Both the position numbers and the translations under genes were made by a program. The notes beneath the pieces were generated by a model. It did no database searches. It was not told the DNA's origin and saw only the letters and a list, made by a program, of their open reading frames with translations. From Porogramme epimiltina (lineage: Eukaryota > Basidiomycota > Agaricomycetes > Polyporales > Polyporaceae): a stretch of DNA of 37,163 nt. The stretch spans positions 1-37,163 of the forward strand of contig FTLJ01000426.1 in assembly GCA_900155495.1 (NCBI GenBank), in the 5' to 3' direction. This document shows, one piece after another, positions 22,701 through 33,260 of the stretch; position 1 is the first letter of the stretch; every line of letters starts with the position of its first letter.

Positions 22701-23994
22701 ATCCCATGTATGATCTGGAAAGTCCTAACCTTCCAACGCGCCCCATGAAAATGATAACGGGATAAGGCGAACCGGGCGGTCTATAAATAGACTAACGCAC
22801 TGTGCAAGCTTGGGCAAAACCAAATGATACACAGAATGTTCACTTTCGAAGTGCACGGCTAGTCCTGCATCACCTTGGATACAAGCGAACGAATAGAGGG
22901 CAACACTGTCATTTGGGTGCTGCGCATGTGACTCCGGAGGGAATCGTTGAGGGAATTGTGCCAGCAACACCCCACGAGAGGCAATGCGCGCAGTGGGGGG
23001 CAGTACCTTCGATGGTGAGGGACCTCCCCATACGAACACATTTGGCGTCCACGGTGCAAGCCAGAACATAGGGACGTGCTTCGAAGCGCACGGCTAGTCC
23101 TGCATCACTTTGGATACAAGCGAACGGATAGAGGGCAACACCGTCATTTGGGTGCTGCGCATGTGACTCTGGGGGGAGCCGTTGAGGGAATTGCGCCAGC
23201 AACACCCCACAGAGGCAACGCGCAGTGGGGGCAGTATCTTTGACAGCGAGGAACCTCCCCATCCGAACACGCTTCGTGTTCACAGCGCGAAGAGGAAATA
23301 TACAGTAGAACCTGTTACAACCCATATTGCCGAGGAGCTTATACCATATGCCTTATTTCCGCGAGGATATAGGCCGCTATGGACGCACTGGAGCCCGCCC
23401 GGCGATATGGGTTATGAGAGGTTCTAGGGAGGAACTTTGGGCGCGCTCCCTCGAGTGCAAGGAACGAGTATGCGAAGTGGATCCACCACAGAAGACAGGA
23501 TACGAGCCAGAGCATAGGGATGAGCTTCAGGTGTGCTCTCTTGACTTCGAGGACAGCGGGTATGCGAATACGGCATGGATCCATCACAGAAGACAGGAAG
23601 TGTGCACTCACACTGACGATCTTGTCGGCGTCCCAGACACTCGGGTCGTATTCAACGACGCCGCGCTCCGCGAGGAGGGCAACCTTGACGGAGTGGATGC
23701 CGGCCTGATTACGAAGCATGCCTTCTATTGACTGCATTTCCGCTGAGGACAACGTTCACAGCGGATGGAAAGCAGACGCACCTCTACACACGCGCCACAA
23801 GTCATGCCCTCTATCCTCAGCTCGCACTTCTCCGATACGAAGCCGTCTCCAGCGGCGAGGGGCTCCGATTCATCGAGGGAGAGCCCCACCTTGCCTGAGG
23901 TGGGGGTGCGGGGAGTGAGGGGAGTGCGGATGAAGTTGAGGGCGGCAGAGATGCCCGCCATGACGGGGGTAATGGGTGATCGCGGGGGCAGCAT
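19793..23994 (-). CDS. CCC2: Copper-transporting P-type ATPase (CCC2/ATP7 type)
   Basis: Four exons (23994-23782, 23731-23612, 22504-20354, 20302-19793) give 997 aa. Two heavy-metal-associated domains carry GMTCGAC (CxxC at 66-69) and GMTCSSC (CxxC at 140-143). Later come TGE at 421-423, the membrane CPC at 541-543 that defines copper pumps, DKTGT with the phosphorylated Asp585, SEHP near 647-650, TGD near 781 and GDGIND at 830-835, then two final membrane helices with the MASSSVSVV motif. The family pumps Cu(I) into the late secretory pathway to load multicopper oxidases such as Fet3 and, in wood decayers, laccases. The length fits CCC2. The first metal domain is split by a 50-nt and then a 1107-nt intron, the latter enlarged by repeats. 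ATG 23994 is chosen; a TTG lies two codons upstream and a second ATG eleven codons downstream. Confidence 0.93.
22846..23300. repeat. Tandem duplication, about 235-bp period, in a CCC2 intron
   Basis: The unit starting GCACGGCTAGTCCTGCATCA at 22853 recurs at 23088, about 235 bp later. Both copies continue through GGATACAAGCGAACG, TCATTTGGGTGCTGCGCATG and CCAGCAACACCCCA with scattered substitutions and small indels. The second copy ends just before the TIR element at 23303. No protein is evident; open frames here only reflect the repeat. Confidence 0.85.
23303..23426. mobile_element. MITE-like element with pogo-like inverted termini
   Basis: Starts TA-CAGTAGAACCTGTTAC and ends TTATGAGAGGTTCTAG; the arms share AACCCATAT(T/C)GCCG with the complement. 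The terminal CAGT is intact only on the left, where a TA precedes it. Its ends resemble those of 3933-4073 but the interior is unrelated, as in families in which only the termini matter. It lies within the 1107-nt CCC2 intron. Confidence 0.55.
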
Positions 23995-24600
23995 TGCCAA
24001 GGAGGAATAAATACGAGGGAGAGATGGGAGAGGTCAAGAGCGCCTGCGCTAGAATGGATGTTCGTCGGCGGACGATGACTGAGCGGTGCGGCCGAGGTGC
24101 GATGTCGCGCGCGTCAGAGTCCGGACGAAGAGGGTCGAGGGGGCGCCCGCGACCGCAGCCTTTACACGTCTGAGGCACTTGTGCATTCTCCCCCCGCGAA
24201 CGGCATTGTTGTCCCACGCTTGCGGTCGCGAGCCCCGGCCTTCGCCGTGACCGCAGCCCACGCCGGGTCCTCTGCCTCCGTCGGTCTGCAACCGTCTGCT
24301 CAAGTATCCTCCGCTCTTCGCCCCGCAGCCATCAGCAGTTGCTGGAAAGACCCCAGGCGGTCTTCAGGCAACAGGCGCGGTTGATCGCGCGAGCGGCGCA
24401 CAATGGTGCCCACGCTATGTCATCCGAGCACTGAGGCACGGTTATCGGGCGATGGGATAAGCAGCATTAATCTGCAAGGCGTTTCCTCTCATCTGATGAC
24501 CACGTCATAAGCTCTCGCCGGCCTGGTCTAGCTCGCACTGTATTGTCAAATACCACTGCAATGCCGGACTTGTGCCCTGGTTCGTCCGGCGAGATCTAAG
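23995..24600. other. Divergent promoter region of CCC2 and RRP8
   Basis: 776 nt separate the two start codons. The CCC2-proximal side is purine-rich on the plus strand (pyrimidine-rich in the CCC2 transcript). No gene is seen. Confidence 0.5.
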
Positions 24601-24608
24601 TATAAATA
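24601..24608 (+). promoter_or_regulatory. TATA box candidate for RRP8
   Basis: TATAAATA, 163 nt upstream of the RRP8 ATG, in a locally AT-rich stretch between GC-rich flanks. Confidence 0.45.
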
Positions 24609-24770
24609 TGTACATTGTACACTTATAATAGACGCCCGGAGATCGCGGGCCGTGCCGAGAAACTTCATGGGCGGCAATGACACCACAGACGCGACTCTGC
24701 TTTGCTTTGCTTGATCTCGTGCAGCTGCAGCTGCCCTCCTTGAAGCTCCTTCTACCACTCGCTCTACACC

Positions 24771-26421
24771 ATGTCCCTATTCAAGGTGCCCGGGTGGGAC
24801 GTTCCAGGCGCGCCTGTGGCGCAGGCAGGCAGCAAGAAACGCAAGCGGCCACATCCTTCCAAGGACGCTGACGATGAGGACAACGAGGAGCGAATGGAGT
24901 CCGCGCGGAAGAACTTCGAAAAACTCTTACGCCATCTCGGTGCCGGTACGGGCGACCTCGACGACGACAACACAGCGCTCAAGAAGAAGAAGAAGCGCGA
25001 GGGGAAGGAGAAAGAGAAGAGTGGAGAGAAGGCGAGAGGTGGAAAGGAGGTCGCAGAAGAGAAGACGCACGGTGGCAAGAAGGGGAAGGGCGTGGAGAAG
25101 GGCAAACGAAGCGATAGAGAGCCTGGCACGGATACTAAGGATGGCGCGCGAGGACGAGAAGCTGGGAAGAAGGGCGGTAAGGAGGAGAAGAAGGGGCGTA
25201 ATGAGGGTGCCAGTGGTCAGCGTAGCAAGAGCAGAGACCAGAAGCCCGCAGCGGAACAACAAGTAACCCCTGATGCTACTCCTGTCAAAGAGAAGAAGCA
25301 GAAGAAAAAACAACAGCGCGCTGATCCTGCAGAAGCAGACCAGACGAACGAGGAGGCCACCAGTGCAGCCGTACCAACTGCATCCCAAAAGACGAAGGGC
25401 AAGGGAAGAGAGCAGGACTCGGGGTCAAGCATGACCGCTCTCCAGACTAAGATGAAGAAAAGCTTAGATGGCGCGCGGTTCAGGTCAGTAGCTGCCTGCT
25501 TTTCCTCGCGACGTGCTCACCGTCGGTCGCGTAACTAGATGGATCAACGAAACATTGTACAAGTCCGACAGCGCCGCCGCGCACGAGCTCATGTCCAAGG
25601 ATCCTGCGGTATTCGCCGACGTGTGTTCTTCTCTCTTTCTCTCCCCTTCGCCACCACGAGCGCAAGCTGACCGCGGCCCCTCCCCGCCCCACAGTACCAC
25701 GTCGGCTTCCGGAGCCAGGTCGAGTCCTGGCCGACGAACCCCGTCGCACACTACATCGCCGCGCTCGCCGCGTACCCGCCCAAGACGGTCGTGGCGGACC
25801 TCGGATGCGGCGACGCCGCGCTCGCGCGCGCGCTCGTCCCGCAGGGCCTCAGCGTGCTCTCGTTCGACCTCGTCGCGGACGGCGCGTTCGTCGTCGAGGC
25901 GGACACGTGCGCGCGCGTGCCCCTGCCCGGGTCCGAGCCCGCCGCGGCGGACGGTGCTGATGGGGGCGAGGGCGAGGGACAGGTCGTGGACGTCGTCGTG
26001 TGCGCGCTGAGCCTGATGGGCACGAATTGGCCCGGGTGTATACGCGAGGCGTGGCGGATCCTGCGCGCGCAGTGCGTTCGGCTTTGTTTTTACTTCTGTG
26101 CGCTGCAGGCTGACGGCGGAGCGTCTTTCTAGGGGCGAGCTGAAGATCGCGGAGGTGACGAGCCGGTTCACGGACGTCGAGGAGTTTGTCTCGTTCGTGT
26201 CCGCGTTTGGGTTCAAGCTTACGTCCAAGGTATGCCACCGCAGTTTTTCCTAGCTGCTTTGGAGAGGTATTTACCCCAATCGCGTGTAGGACGAGCGGAA
26301 CACGCACTTCACGCTGTTCGAGTTCAAGAAGGTCGCGCGGAAAGCGAAGAGCGAGAAAGACTGGCAGAAGCTCATGGCCCGCGGGAGCATACTGAAACCG
26401 TGCGAGTATAAGCGGCGCTGA
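24771..26421 (+). CDS. RRP8: Ribosomal RNA-processing protein 8 (SAM-dependent rRNA methyltransferase)
   Basis: Five exons (24771-25483, 25539-25620, 25695-26071, 26133-26229, 26290-26421) encode 466 aa. The first 225 or so residues are Lys/Glu-rich and disordered, suited to nucleolar targeting. The conserved part starts near FRWINETLYKS (residue 237), then FADYHVGFRSQVESWPTNPV, SAM motif I VVADLGCGD at 297-305, motif LSLMGTNW near 370-377, GELKIAEVTSRF and a C-terminal HFTLFEFKK strand, the order expected of Rrp8. Yeast Rrp8 makes the N1-methyladenosine of helix 25.1 in 25S rRNA and aids early pre-rRNA cleavage. A Gly/Glu/Ala-rich insertion sits between motifs I and IV (about 345-361). The third intron has a second in-frame acceptor (26106-26108), but it would leave an intron of only 37 nt, so 26132 is preferred. 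Confidence 0.92.
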
Positions 26422-27165
26422 TGTTAGTTGCTGTATCCTCTCGTTCGTGTTACTGGAATGGAGTTGTCGCGGCTGCACCATGCTCGCGTTTCACAGGCGG
26501 TCAAGGCCCACAGCTTGCCGAGTCGTTCAAGGCGGCTCCTTGAGAAGTGCCGCACACGGGTATCCTCTTTACAATGTCATTACGACTATGTACTTTCTAC
26601 CGCGTTTAATCAAGCTGTCCGTCCTGCTAGGAAGTACTACAACCAACTGGCGAGGCGACTCGCGCGCGCATCACCTCCGGTATTCCCTCTTCGCTCTCAT
26701 ACACACCACCGGTCTCCACGAGAGGCTTGACGGTAAAGATAGATGGGGTCAATGCGCTTGAATCTATACACTCGAGAGAGACGTGTGATTTCTGGTAGAT
26801 GGACATCGTCGGACGGTCGACGGTCGACATGGCATCGCGGATCCGGGGAATTACATTGCAGAAGATTCGGGCGTAACAAATCTGGCAAGGGGGAGCTACA
26901 TAGAGGGGACACTACATTCACGAGTCGGGGGGACCGGGAGCAAGTACGGAATTATACGGGACACAGGATACGGGATGCGAGATACAAGATGAGAGACAGT
27001 ACGTGGTATAGAGTCGAGTCCATGACGATAACGTCGACTAGGGGGCGGACCCGACGTGGTGGTATACTTCGAGAGAAAGAGGGCCTCTCCTGGAGGCCCG
27101 GGTATGGTTCGGCGGGCAGAATGAGTCGAAACGAAGGGTAGCATAGGCACCCTCAGGTGCACCCG
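26422..27165. other. Region between converging genes, no gene seen
   Basis: Follows the RRP8 stop and precedes the 3' end of the minus-strand gene at 27166. Contains short purine-rich repeats such as ACACAGGATACGGGATGCGA. No convincing frame. Confidence 0.5.
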
Positions 27166-28335
27166 TCACCCGCGGCATGTGGGGAAGCAGTGAGGCCGAA
27201 AGACTTCGGCCTGGACAGTCCACGCGCTCACCGCTACAGCGGAGTTGGGGCGCAGGGGCCGCGGCGCGAAAATGACCGGCTCGCGCGGGGGGTGGGGGAC
27301 GTTTTCCGTGGCGGGGAAAGCGACGTTTTGAGTCGCAGGGGGAGCGACGTTTTGAGTGGCGGTAAGGGTGTCGTCGAGAGCGTTGTGAAGGGTGTAGCTC
27401 TGCGTGACCGGCCGGTAGTCCCGGTAGGGGTCATACGTGAGGCGCCCGTAGGGCGAGCTGAAGGAGTAGCCCATGGGGTACGAGCCGTGGGTGCCGCTGT
27501 TGGTGATGTCGAAGAGACCCGCGGTGCTCCCCATCTGAACCTCCGTACTCGGGCAGGCGCTGGGCTGACAGTTCTCGCCTATCGTGGCCTGAGGACTGCA
27601 TTGCTCGCCGAAGGCCGACGGCTCGCCGTACGACGCGGGGGCCGAGGTCCACTCCGATGGCTGCTGAGGGATGTAGGGAACAGTAGGGACAGAGGCGTTG
27701 ACTGGCATTGAGGGCGAGGCAGGGGAATAACCCGGAGATGCGCCGGCCCCGGCTACAAGGGGCGCTGGCGACTCGCGCTCCGAGTCGGTGCCGAACCCAC
27801 TCGTAAGATTCGACTGGAGATACTCCTCGAGCTCCGCCCAGAGCAAATCCTGATCGATGGCGGGGGAGGCGGTGGGCTGGGGAGAAGATAGAGGCGGGAA
27901 CGGAGCGGAGGGGGGCACGTAGGGCTGGGTCTCATTGTAAGAGGTACGACCGCCGGCCAGGTTGAGCGGGAGGACGCCTCCGCCGTATCCCTGGGACCAC
28001 TCGGGGCATGTGGGGCCTGGCCCTATTCCTTCGTACACCAACTCCGTAATCGTGGAAGGGAGCGCTGCCGGGACCGTGTCCGAGAACCCCCCGCGCAACG
28101 ACCAGAGTGGCGGGTATGGGGTGGGGTAAGGTACCAAGGAGTCGGCCGCCGTATCGGCAGCTGCAACGTGAGGTTCGGGTCGGTTTGTCTCGTCGACAGG
28201 AGGTGGCGTTGGGAGAGTTGGAAGGGCGTTTACGCCGGGGGCTGAGGGGCAACGCTTACGCTTACGCTTCGGGGGTGCAGGCCGGTCCGCAGGACATTGA
28301 GACGATGAGCGAGTTGATTCGCCGCCCAATTTCAT
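27166..28335 (-). CDS. Disordered protein with nuclear localisation signal, 389 aa
   Basis: Read from ATG 28335 as a single exon. Near the N-terminus PPKRKRKR is a strong basic nuclear signal. The rest is Pro/Ser/Thr-rich with a leucine-bearing acidic patch (LLWAELEEYLQSNL), which is like an activation region, and an imperfect TATQNVAPPATQNVAFPATE repeat. There is no DNA-binding domain I can see, so a role as co-regulator is only a guess. Upstream, a 47-nt intron with GTAAGC and CCGCAG (28440-28394) probably lies in the 5' leader. If it is retained, the frame extends in phase to ATG 28641 and gives 491 aa; if spliced, that upstream ATG reads into a different frame ending at 28262. The reading frame is long for chance in this composition but lacks family support. 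Confidence 0.6.
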   Translation of the reverse strand: MKLGGESTRSSSQCPADRPAPPKRKRKRCPSAPGVNALPTLPTPPPVDETNRPEPHVAAADTAADSLVPYPTPYPPLWSLRGGFSDTVPAALPSTITELVYEGIGPGPTCPEWSQGYGGGVLPLNLAGGRTSYNETQPYVPPSAPFPPLSSPQPTASPAIDQDLLWAELEEYLQSNLTSGFGTDSERESPAPLVAGAGASPGYSPASPSMPVNASVPTVPYIPQQPSEWTSAPASYGEPSAFGEQCSPQATIGENCQPSACPSTEVQMGSTAGLFDITNSGTHGSYPMGYSFSSPYGRLTYDPYRDYRPVTQSYTLHNALDDTLTATQNVAPPATQNVAFPATENVPHPPREPVIFAPRPLRPNSAVAVSAWTVQAEVFRPHCFPTCRG

Positions 28336-28976
28336 GGTGGTCAGGACGAAAGGGGGAAAGGAGATGGTTGGAATAGGGGGGTAGTTGACGGATCTGCGGG
28401 TGAGTACGAGGTTGCGAGTCAGGAATAAGGGCAGGCTTACCTTGGTCGGTTTCGCTGTTGCTTTTTGTCCGTTTACCTGGCGTTTTGGAGGTTTGTGGTT
28501 CCCCGGGAAACACCTTTCGGTATCAATTTCCCCCCAGCAAGGGATCATTGATTCTGCATGTCTGAGGGATTTTGGTATGGAGTTCTTTGGTCCCCGGCCT
28601 CGGTAGGTCGTGTTTATGGGGATGGCTCCAGACTTTGCCATAGTTGTAATAGTAGGATAAGTATAAACTAATCGATGTAACGGGGGAGGCGGAGCGGGGT
28701 GATCTCCGTAACGAATTATATACTATGGGGGGGGGAGAAGTGGTCAATGGTGATGAGGGGGCGAGCGGTTCGTGGGCAAGAGAGCCTCAGAAATAAGGCT
28801 GTCCATCCGCGAGGGCAATATGTACCGCGGAGGGAGAGGACAGAGCGCGCGCATGTTCTGGGTTGCAGCCGGCTACAAGGGCCATTTCAGACGACTTGTA
28901 AGCGACCCGCAGATGGAAGAGTCCGACACGGGACCGGACCAATTTACCGTCGGAGTCCCAATGGTTCCTCTCACGG
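28336..28976. other. Upstream region of the 27166-28335 gene
   Basis: Probable 5' leader with the short intron at 28394-28440, then promoter sequence including a GGGGGGGGA tract near 28728. No other gene is seen. Confidence 0.5.
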
Positions 28977-29338
28977 CGTGCATCCCCGGATCTTAGCATC
29001 GCAGAAACGAACTTGAAATGTGATTGGCTGTTCCAGGTATCATAATCATTTATGGTTGGTATTCCCGTCTCTGAATCTCCGCTTTTCAGTACCCTTTCAA
29101 GCCTGTATCATTGGTGTCTAATATCATCCACAAAGAGATTTGTCTGAAATGTTTCATTTCTGCTATCTGATTAGATACATGGTACATTTCTACGACTTAT
29201 CAGACACGCTGAAATAATGAGGACAAAGGTGTGTTGGGTATCATAATCCCAGAAATGAGCGAGAAATCATCAAGAAATCCAGAACAGCCAATCACATTTC
29301 AGGTCCATTTCTGCGATGCTGAGATCTGGGGATGCACG
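28977..29338. mobile_element. 362-bp MITE with about 57-bp terminal inverted repeats
   Basis: The left arm starts CGTGCATCCCCGGATCTTAG and runs through GCATCGCAGAAA and GAAATGTGATTGGCTGTTC. The right arm is its complement with about six mismatches and ends GATCTGGGGATGCACG. The interior is AT-rich and contains shorter palindromes around CATTTCTG. No frame encodes a transposase. A target duplication is not clear: the flanks are ...CTCACGG and TCGTGTC.... Confidence 0.75.
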
Positions 29339-30777
29339 TCGTGTCTTCGGCGTGCAGGTGCACATTGCTGGTCTTTCGGATGACAGCAGCCAGGCCCAGC
29401 ACCTCCGCTGAGGAGCCAGAAAACGGAACTGGCTCTGCCGCAAGGCCCCACTCCCGCATAGTGAACCCGTTTACCGAGATGCCACGTTACATCGCCTTTC
29501 GCGCTGAGGCAATTGTGCGCAAATGATCAGGTCCCGTTGCAATGGCCCTCGGAAGTCCGACCCTAACCAAGGACAATGGCCTCGGATATGGTTTAAGCGG
29601 TAAGCGTCCATCGTGCTTTCCACGAGTGAGGGTAGGAGGGGCCCTAAATCAATTTAATTCAGCAATGAATACGAAGATCTAGCGTCGATGAGAAAGAGCG
29701 AGAACATTGGTCGTAAACTCTCCACGAGGCTACCCCTCTTTCTTGTCGGGACTCGGAGAGTCGAGGCCGCCCTGTCACTGTGAGCGGCGCCGCCGGGAAG
29801 GATGGGCTACACAGTGAAGGTGATGACCACACAGTTGGGTACAAACCCCGCGGGGCCCCGTTGAGGGTACGAACAGCCCCGAAAAGCCATCACGAAGGCA
29901 ACACGTGTATCAGAATAGAGCCCAAGCCCTAAACGCTTGGTCCACATATCCGGGAGCAAGTCAACTCGACCGTGAGATATGCGGCGGGCAAAAGCAGCTA
30001 AATGTGCCCTTGTCTGGTATGCGTACGAAAAGAAGAACGACCGGTCCTAACAAGGACATACATAGTGTTACGAAATAGCAGTACCCACTAGCACAAGGGC
30101 TTCGCTCTTGACTACCCTGACGGGCCGGAAGGTGGTCACGACAATGCTAGAGTCCAACATGAGGGTCTCTGGAGTCTGGAGAGTCGTCACCAGTGACCAT
30201 GGAGTTTGGACTTTGGGTGATAGAGGTGTTACGCGAACGCAATCCGGAGCACCCTCAATCTCGCGCCAAGTACAAAATAACTCACAATGGTTTCCGAGGA
30301 GTGGGAAGGAGCCGAGGGTTGCGATTGCTTCGGGGGGAGGTACACGTTGAACCACGCGGCGATTCGGAGTGCGTGTGCGGGTCCATCTTTGCATTTGTTT
30401 GTACAAAACTTCCTAACAAGGAAGATCCTGGACGGCGTCAATGAATTTCATTTTGTGAGCTTCCTCCGCTGCGGGGGGTACCTTGGCGGGTTGTTGGGGA
30501 AGAGTACAGTAATTCTGGGAAGTGCGGGGGGTTTAAAACTATTTGTCTCCTGAGATATCACTTGTGTTTGTCGTGGTAAGTTTACTCTGGGGTGTCGGAA
30601 GTAGAGCCCGTGCAGGAAGGGGAAGGGCTAAGGCTATAGACGCGATTGGATTCATGAGATGGGTGCTCCCCATGCCAATCATTGATCTCATCTTCGACTT
30701 CTGGTGTGGCTCAGGGGAGGTGTACGCTTAGTGCACTCATTTTTAGCAAAAAGGACATTATCATTGAACCTACTATA
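29339..30777. other. Intergenic, no gene seen
   Basis: Contains only short frames on both strands (under 115 codons) with no domain, no splice series and no clear repeat. Confidence 0.5.
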
Positions 30778-30855
30778 GGCACTACCAGGAATCGAACCTG
30801 GGTTTTGGGAACTTAAAGTCAGAATCCCAAGTGATAACCGCTACACTATAGTGCC
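30778..30855 (-). tRNA. tRNA-Gln (CUG anticodon) with a short intron
   Basis: The minus strand gives acceptor GGCACTA pairing with TAGTGCC, D arm GTGTAGCGGTTATCAC, anticodon stem TGGGA/TCCCA and T arm CCAGG-TTCGATT-CCTGG. The loop between the anticodon stems is 14 nt (TTCTGACTTTAAGT), which fits anticodon CTG at 34-36 and a 7-nt intron CTTTAAG in the standard 37/38 position. Pol III boxes A (TAGTGTAGCGG) and B (GGTTCGATTCC) are both intact. The variable loop is only four bases. The overall sequence matches fungal tRNA-Gln. A run of AAAAA on the plus strand just downstream could be the T-stretch terminator. Confidence 0.9.
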
Positions 30856-31045
30856 ATCGGCCATGGTGATGTTCATACACACCTGACTCCTGAGAACAGG
30901 GTAGAAGGGTGGATAACAATGGTCACGATCGCCTCGCCTCGCCTCCTCACCGTCCAAAATGCTTTCAATGTCCGATGTTCATTGTTAATACAACAACGAG
31001 AATTTACGCTTCTTCGTTGACTTATTCTGCCCAGAACAGATTACC

Positions 31046-33260
31046 TCACTGGTCATCGACACCCTCGTCCCAGCCGCGCGACCTCTCCACTGCCCGTTTC
31101 CAGCCCTTCCACCGCTTCTCGCGCTCCGCCTCGGCCATCCCAGGCTCGAAGTTGACGCTCCCCTTTGTGTTCACCTCTGAAAGCGTCTCGGGCTTGCTGA
31201 TGTCCCATCCGTGAAGGCGCACTGCGGAACCAGCGAGCAGCGCGGAGCCCAGCGCGGTCGACCTGTGCGTTAGACGTCAGCGAACTGAACACGCTGACAG
31301 GAGCGGTAAAGGGGCAAAGGAGGGCAGGAGAAGGACCCACTCGCGCATCTCGGGACGGATGACGGTGAACCCGCCGAGGTCCGCGAGAACCTTCATGACC
31401 ATGTCGCCGTTCGTCATGCCGCCGTCAACCTTGAGGTGCTTGAGGTCCGTCTTGGAGTCCAGCTTCATGCTCTCGAGGATCGCCCGCGTCTGGAACGCGT
31501 TCGCCTCCAGCGTCGCGAGCGCGATGTGCGCCGGCGTCGTGTACGATGAGAGACCTATGTGCAGGTTGAGATCGGTCGGCGGGAACATGAAGCGCGTGAC
31601 GCGACGCGTCCACACTTACCAATGAGGAGGCCCGCTGCACCGGGGTCCCAGTATGGGGCCAGGAGACCTGAGAAGGCGGTCACAAAGTACACGCCTCCGG
31701 TGTCGGGAACGGAAGACGCCATCCGGTTGACCTCTGCCGCCGTCGGGACGAGGCTCATCGAGTCGCGGAGCCTGGTTCTTGACGTGAGGGACGGCAGAAA
31801 GTGCGCATATATGAAGGCTTACCACTTGATCGCGCTTCCCGCGACCGCGACTACGACCAAGCGTCAGTGGCTGCCCAACAGACAAACCACACGAGACAGT
31901 ACGTACTACTTCCCTCCAACGCATATACCGGCTTTCCAGACTCGCCGTCCTGGTAGGCGACAGTCGAGAGGAGACCGTGATCGCTGAGGACTATATCGGA
32001 GCCAGTGCAGAACAGGAGGAACGCGCCGGTGCCGTAGGTACACTTGGCCTCGCCCTCCTTCAAGCATTTGTTGCCGATGAGGGCAGCTTGCTGGTCGCCT
32101 GCGAGACCGGCAATCTTCACGCCCTTGAGAGCACCATACGCACACTCGCCATAGACTTGCGAGGATGAGACGATCTTCGGCAGCACGGAGTCTTTCAGCT
32201 CGAAGAATTTGGTTAGGACAGGGTCCCAGGTGAGAGTGTTGATGTTCATAAGCAGGGTGCGCGAGGCGTTTGTGACGTCACTGATGTGCAGGTTGGTGCT
32301 AGACCCGCCAGTGAGACGCTAAAGAACGACGTCATGTAAACATTGGTGTCGAATTGAGACGGAGTGATAGCATACATAGACGATCCAAGACTCGACGGTG
32401 CCGAACATGAGGTCGTCTTCTTCGTGAGCTTTCTTCACGTTCGCGTGGTGGTCAATCATCCATCTCAGCTTGATGGCAGAGAAGTAGGTCGAGATAGGTA
32501 GACCGGAGCTATCGAATGAGCGCAAGCGTAAATGAGACACGGACGCTACACGGCGAACATCGAGACTCTCACAGTTTACGGAGGGCCTCCACGCCCTCCT
32601 TCTCCTTCTTGAAGACCCCCGGCTCTACCTCGATCCCGACAGTCTGGAGCTTGTGCTCAAAGTGAGCGACTGTGTTCTTCGTGCGCGAGTCGTCCCAGAC
32701 GATGAGGCGGCACAGCGGCTTGCCTGTCGCACGGCTCCACGCGACTGCGCTCTCGCGCTGGTTCGTGATACCTGACAGTGTGGGAGAGCATGGGGGCACA
32801 TGCACAGGGGGGGACGACGCAAGGTCCGAAATGGACGCGTTGAGAGCAAAGTTCAGTCTGCGGGCTGCTTCGGCTGGGAATGGTGTTGGGACGCACCGAT
32901 AACCTTGACGCTCTCCTTCGCCCACCCCGCAGCCTCAAGGGCCTTGCAGGCCTCAGTGATGCAGACATCACAACTTTCTACAAGTTCATCAGGATCCTGC
33001 TCGTGCCAACTGTCATCCGCGAAGTCAGCGCGTGTGGATAGAAGGGAGCCGGAGAAGACACACCCAGGCTCAGGGTAGTACTGCGGGTACTCGATTTGAT
33101 GCTGAGCAACAATGTCCGCATGCTTGTCAAAGATGAGGAAACGGGTAGAGCTGTCCGTGCAAGTCCGAGAGGTCAGTTGTGCTCGGGGCTCTGTTGGGGG
33201 GACGCACGTTGTACCGCAGTCGAGCGAGCCGACAAACTCGTCCTGCTTGAGACTAGCCAT
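31046..33260 (-). CDS. GUT1: Glycerol kinase
   Basis: Ten exons (33260-33208, 33150-33064, 33009-32897, 32771-32573, 32508-32376, 32318-31907, 31850-31823, 31771-31620, 31554-31341, 31262-31046) join in frame to 535 aa, the usual length for this FGGY-family enzyme. Visible motifs are the phosphate loop [12 protein letters not shown] at 11-22, GITNQRES at 85-92, the substrate loop VWDDSRTK at 109-116, the catalytic-region [10 protein letters not shown] at 269-278, GTGAFLL near 291-297, and the C-terminal signature [11 protein letters not shown] with [13 protein letters not shown]. It phosphorylates glycerol to sn-glycerol 3-phosphate with ATP, the first step of glycerol use. Donor GTACGT at 31906 was chosen because it gives [13 protein letters not shown], the family sequence. 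The N-terminus has no targeting signal. The exon density is typical of basidiomycetes; the smallest exon is 28 nt. No lesion is seen. Confidence 0.95.

Noticed and set aside
22725..23325. Two minus-strand frames in the CCC2 intron that resemble each other
   Set aside because: Their similarity only reflects the tandem DNA duplication; neither has a domain, and CCC2 reads through correctly when they are removed.
26072..26108. Alternative shorter intron 3 of RRP8
   Set aside because: The acceptor at 26108 is in frame but gives a 37-nt intron, below the range seen in this window; the 61-nt intron keeps family spacing.
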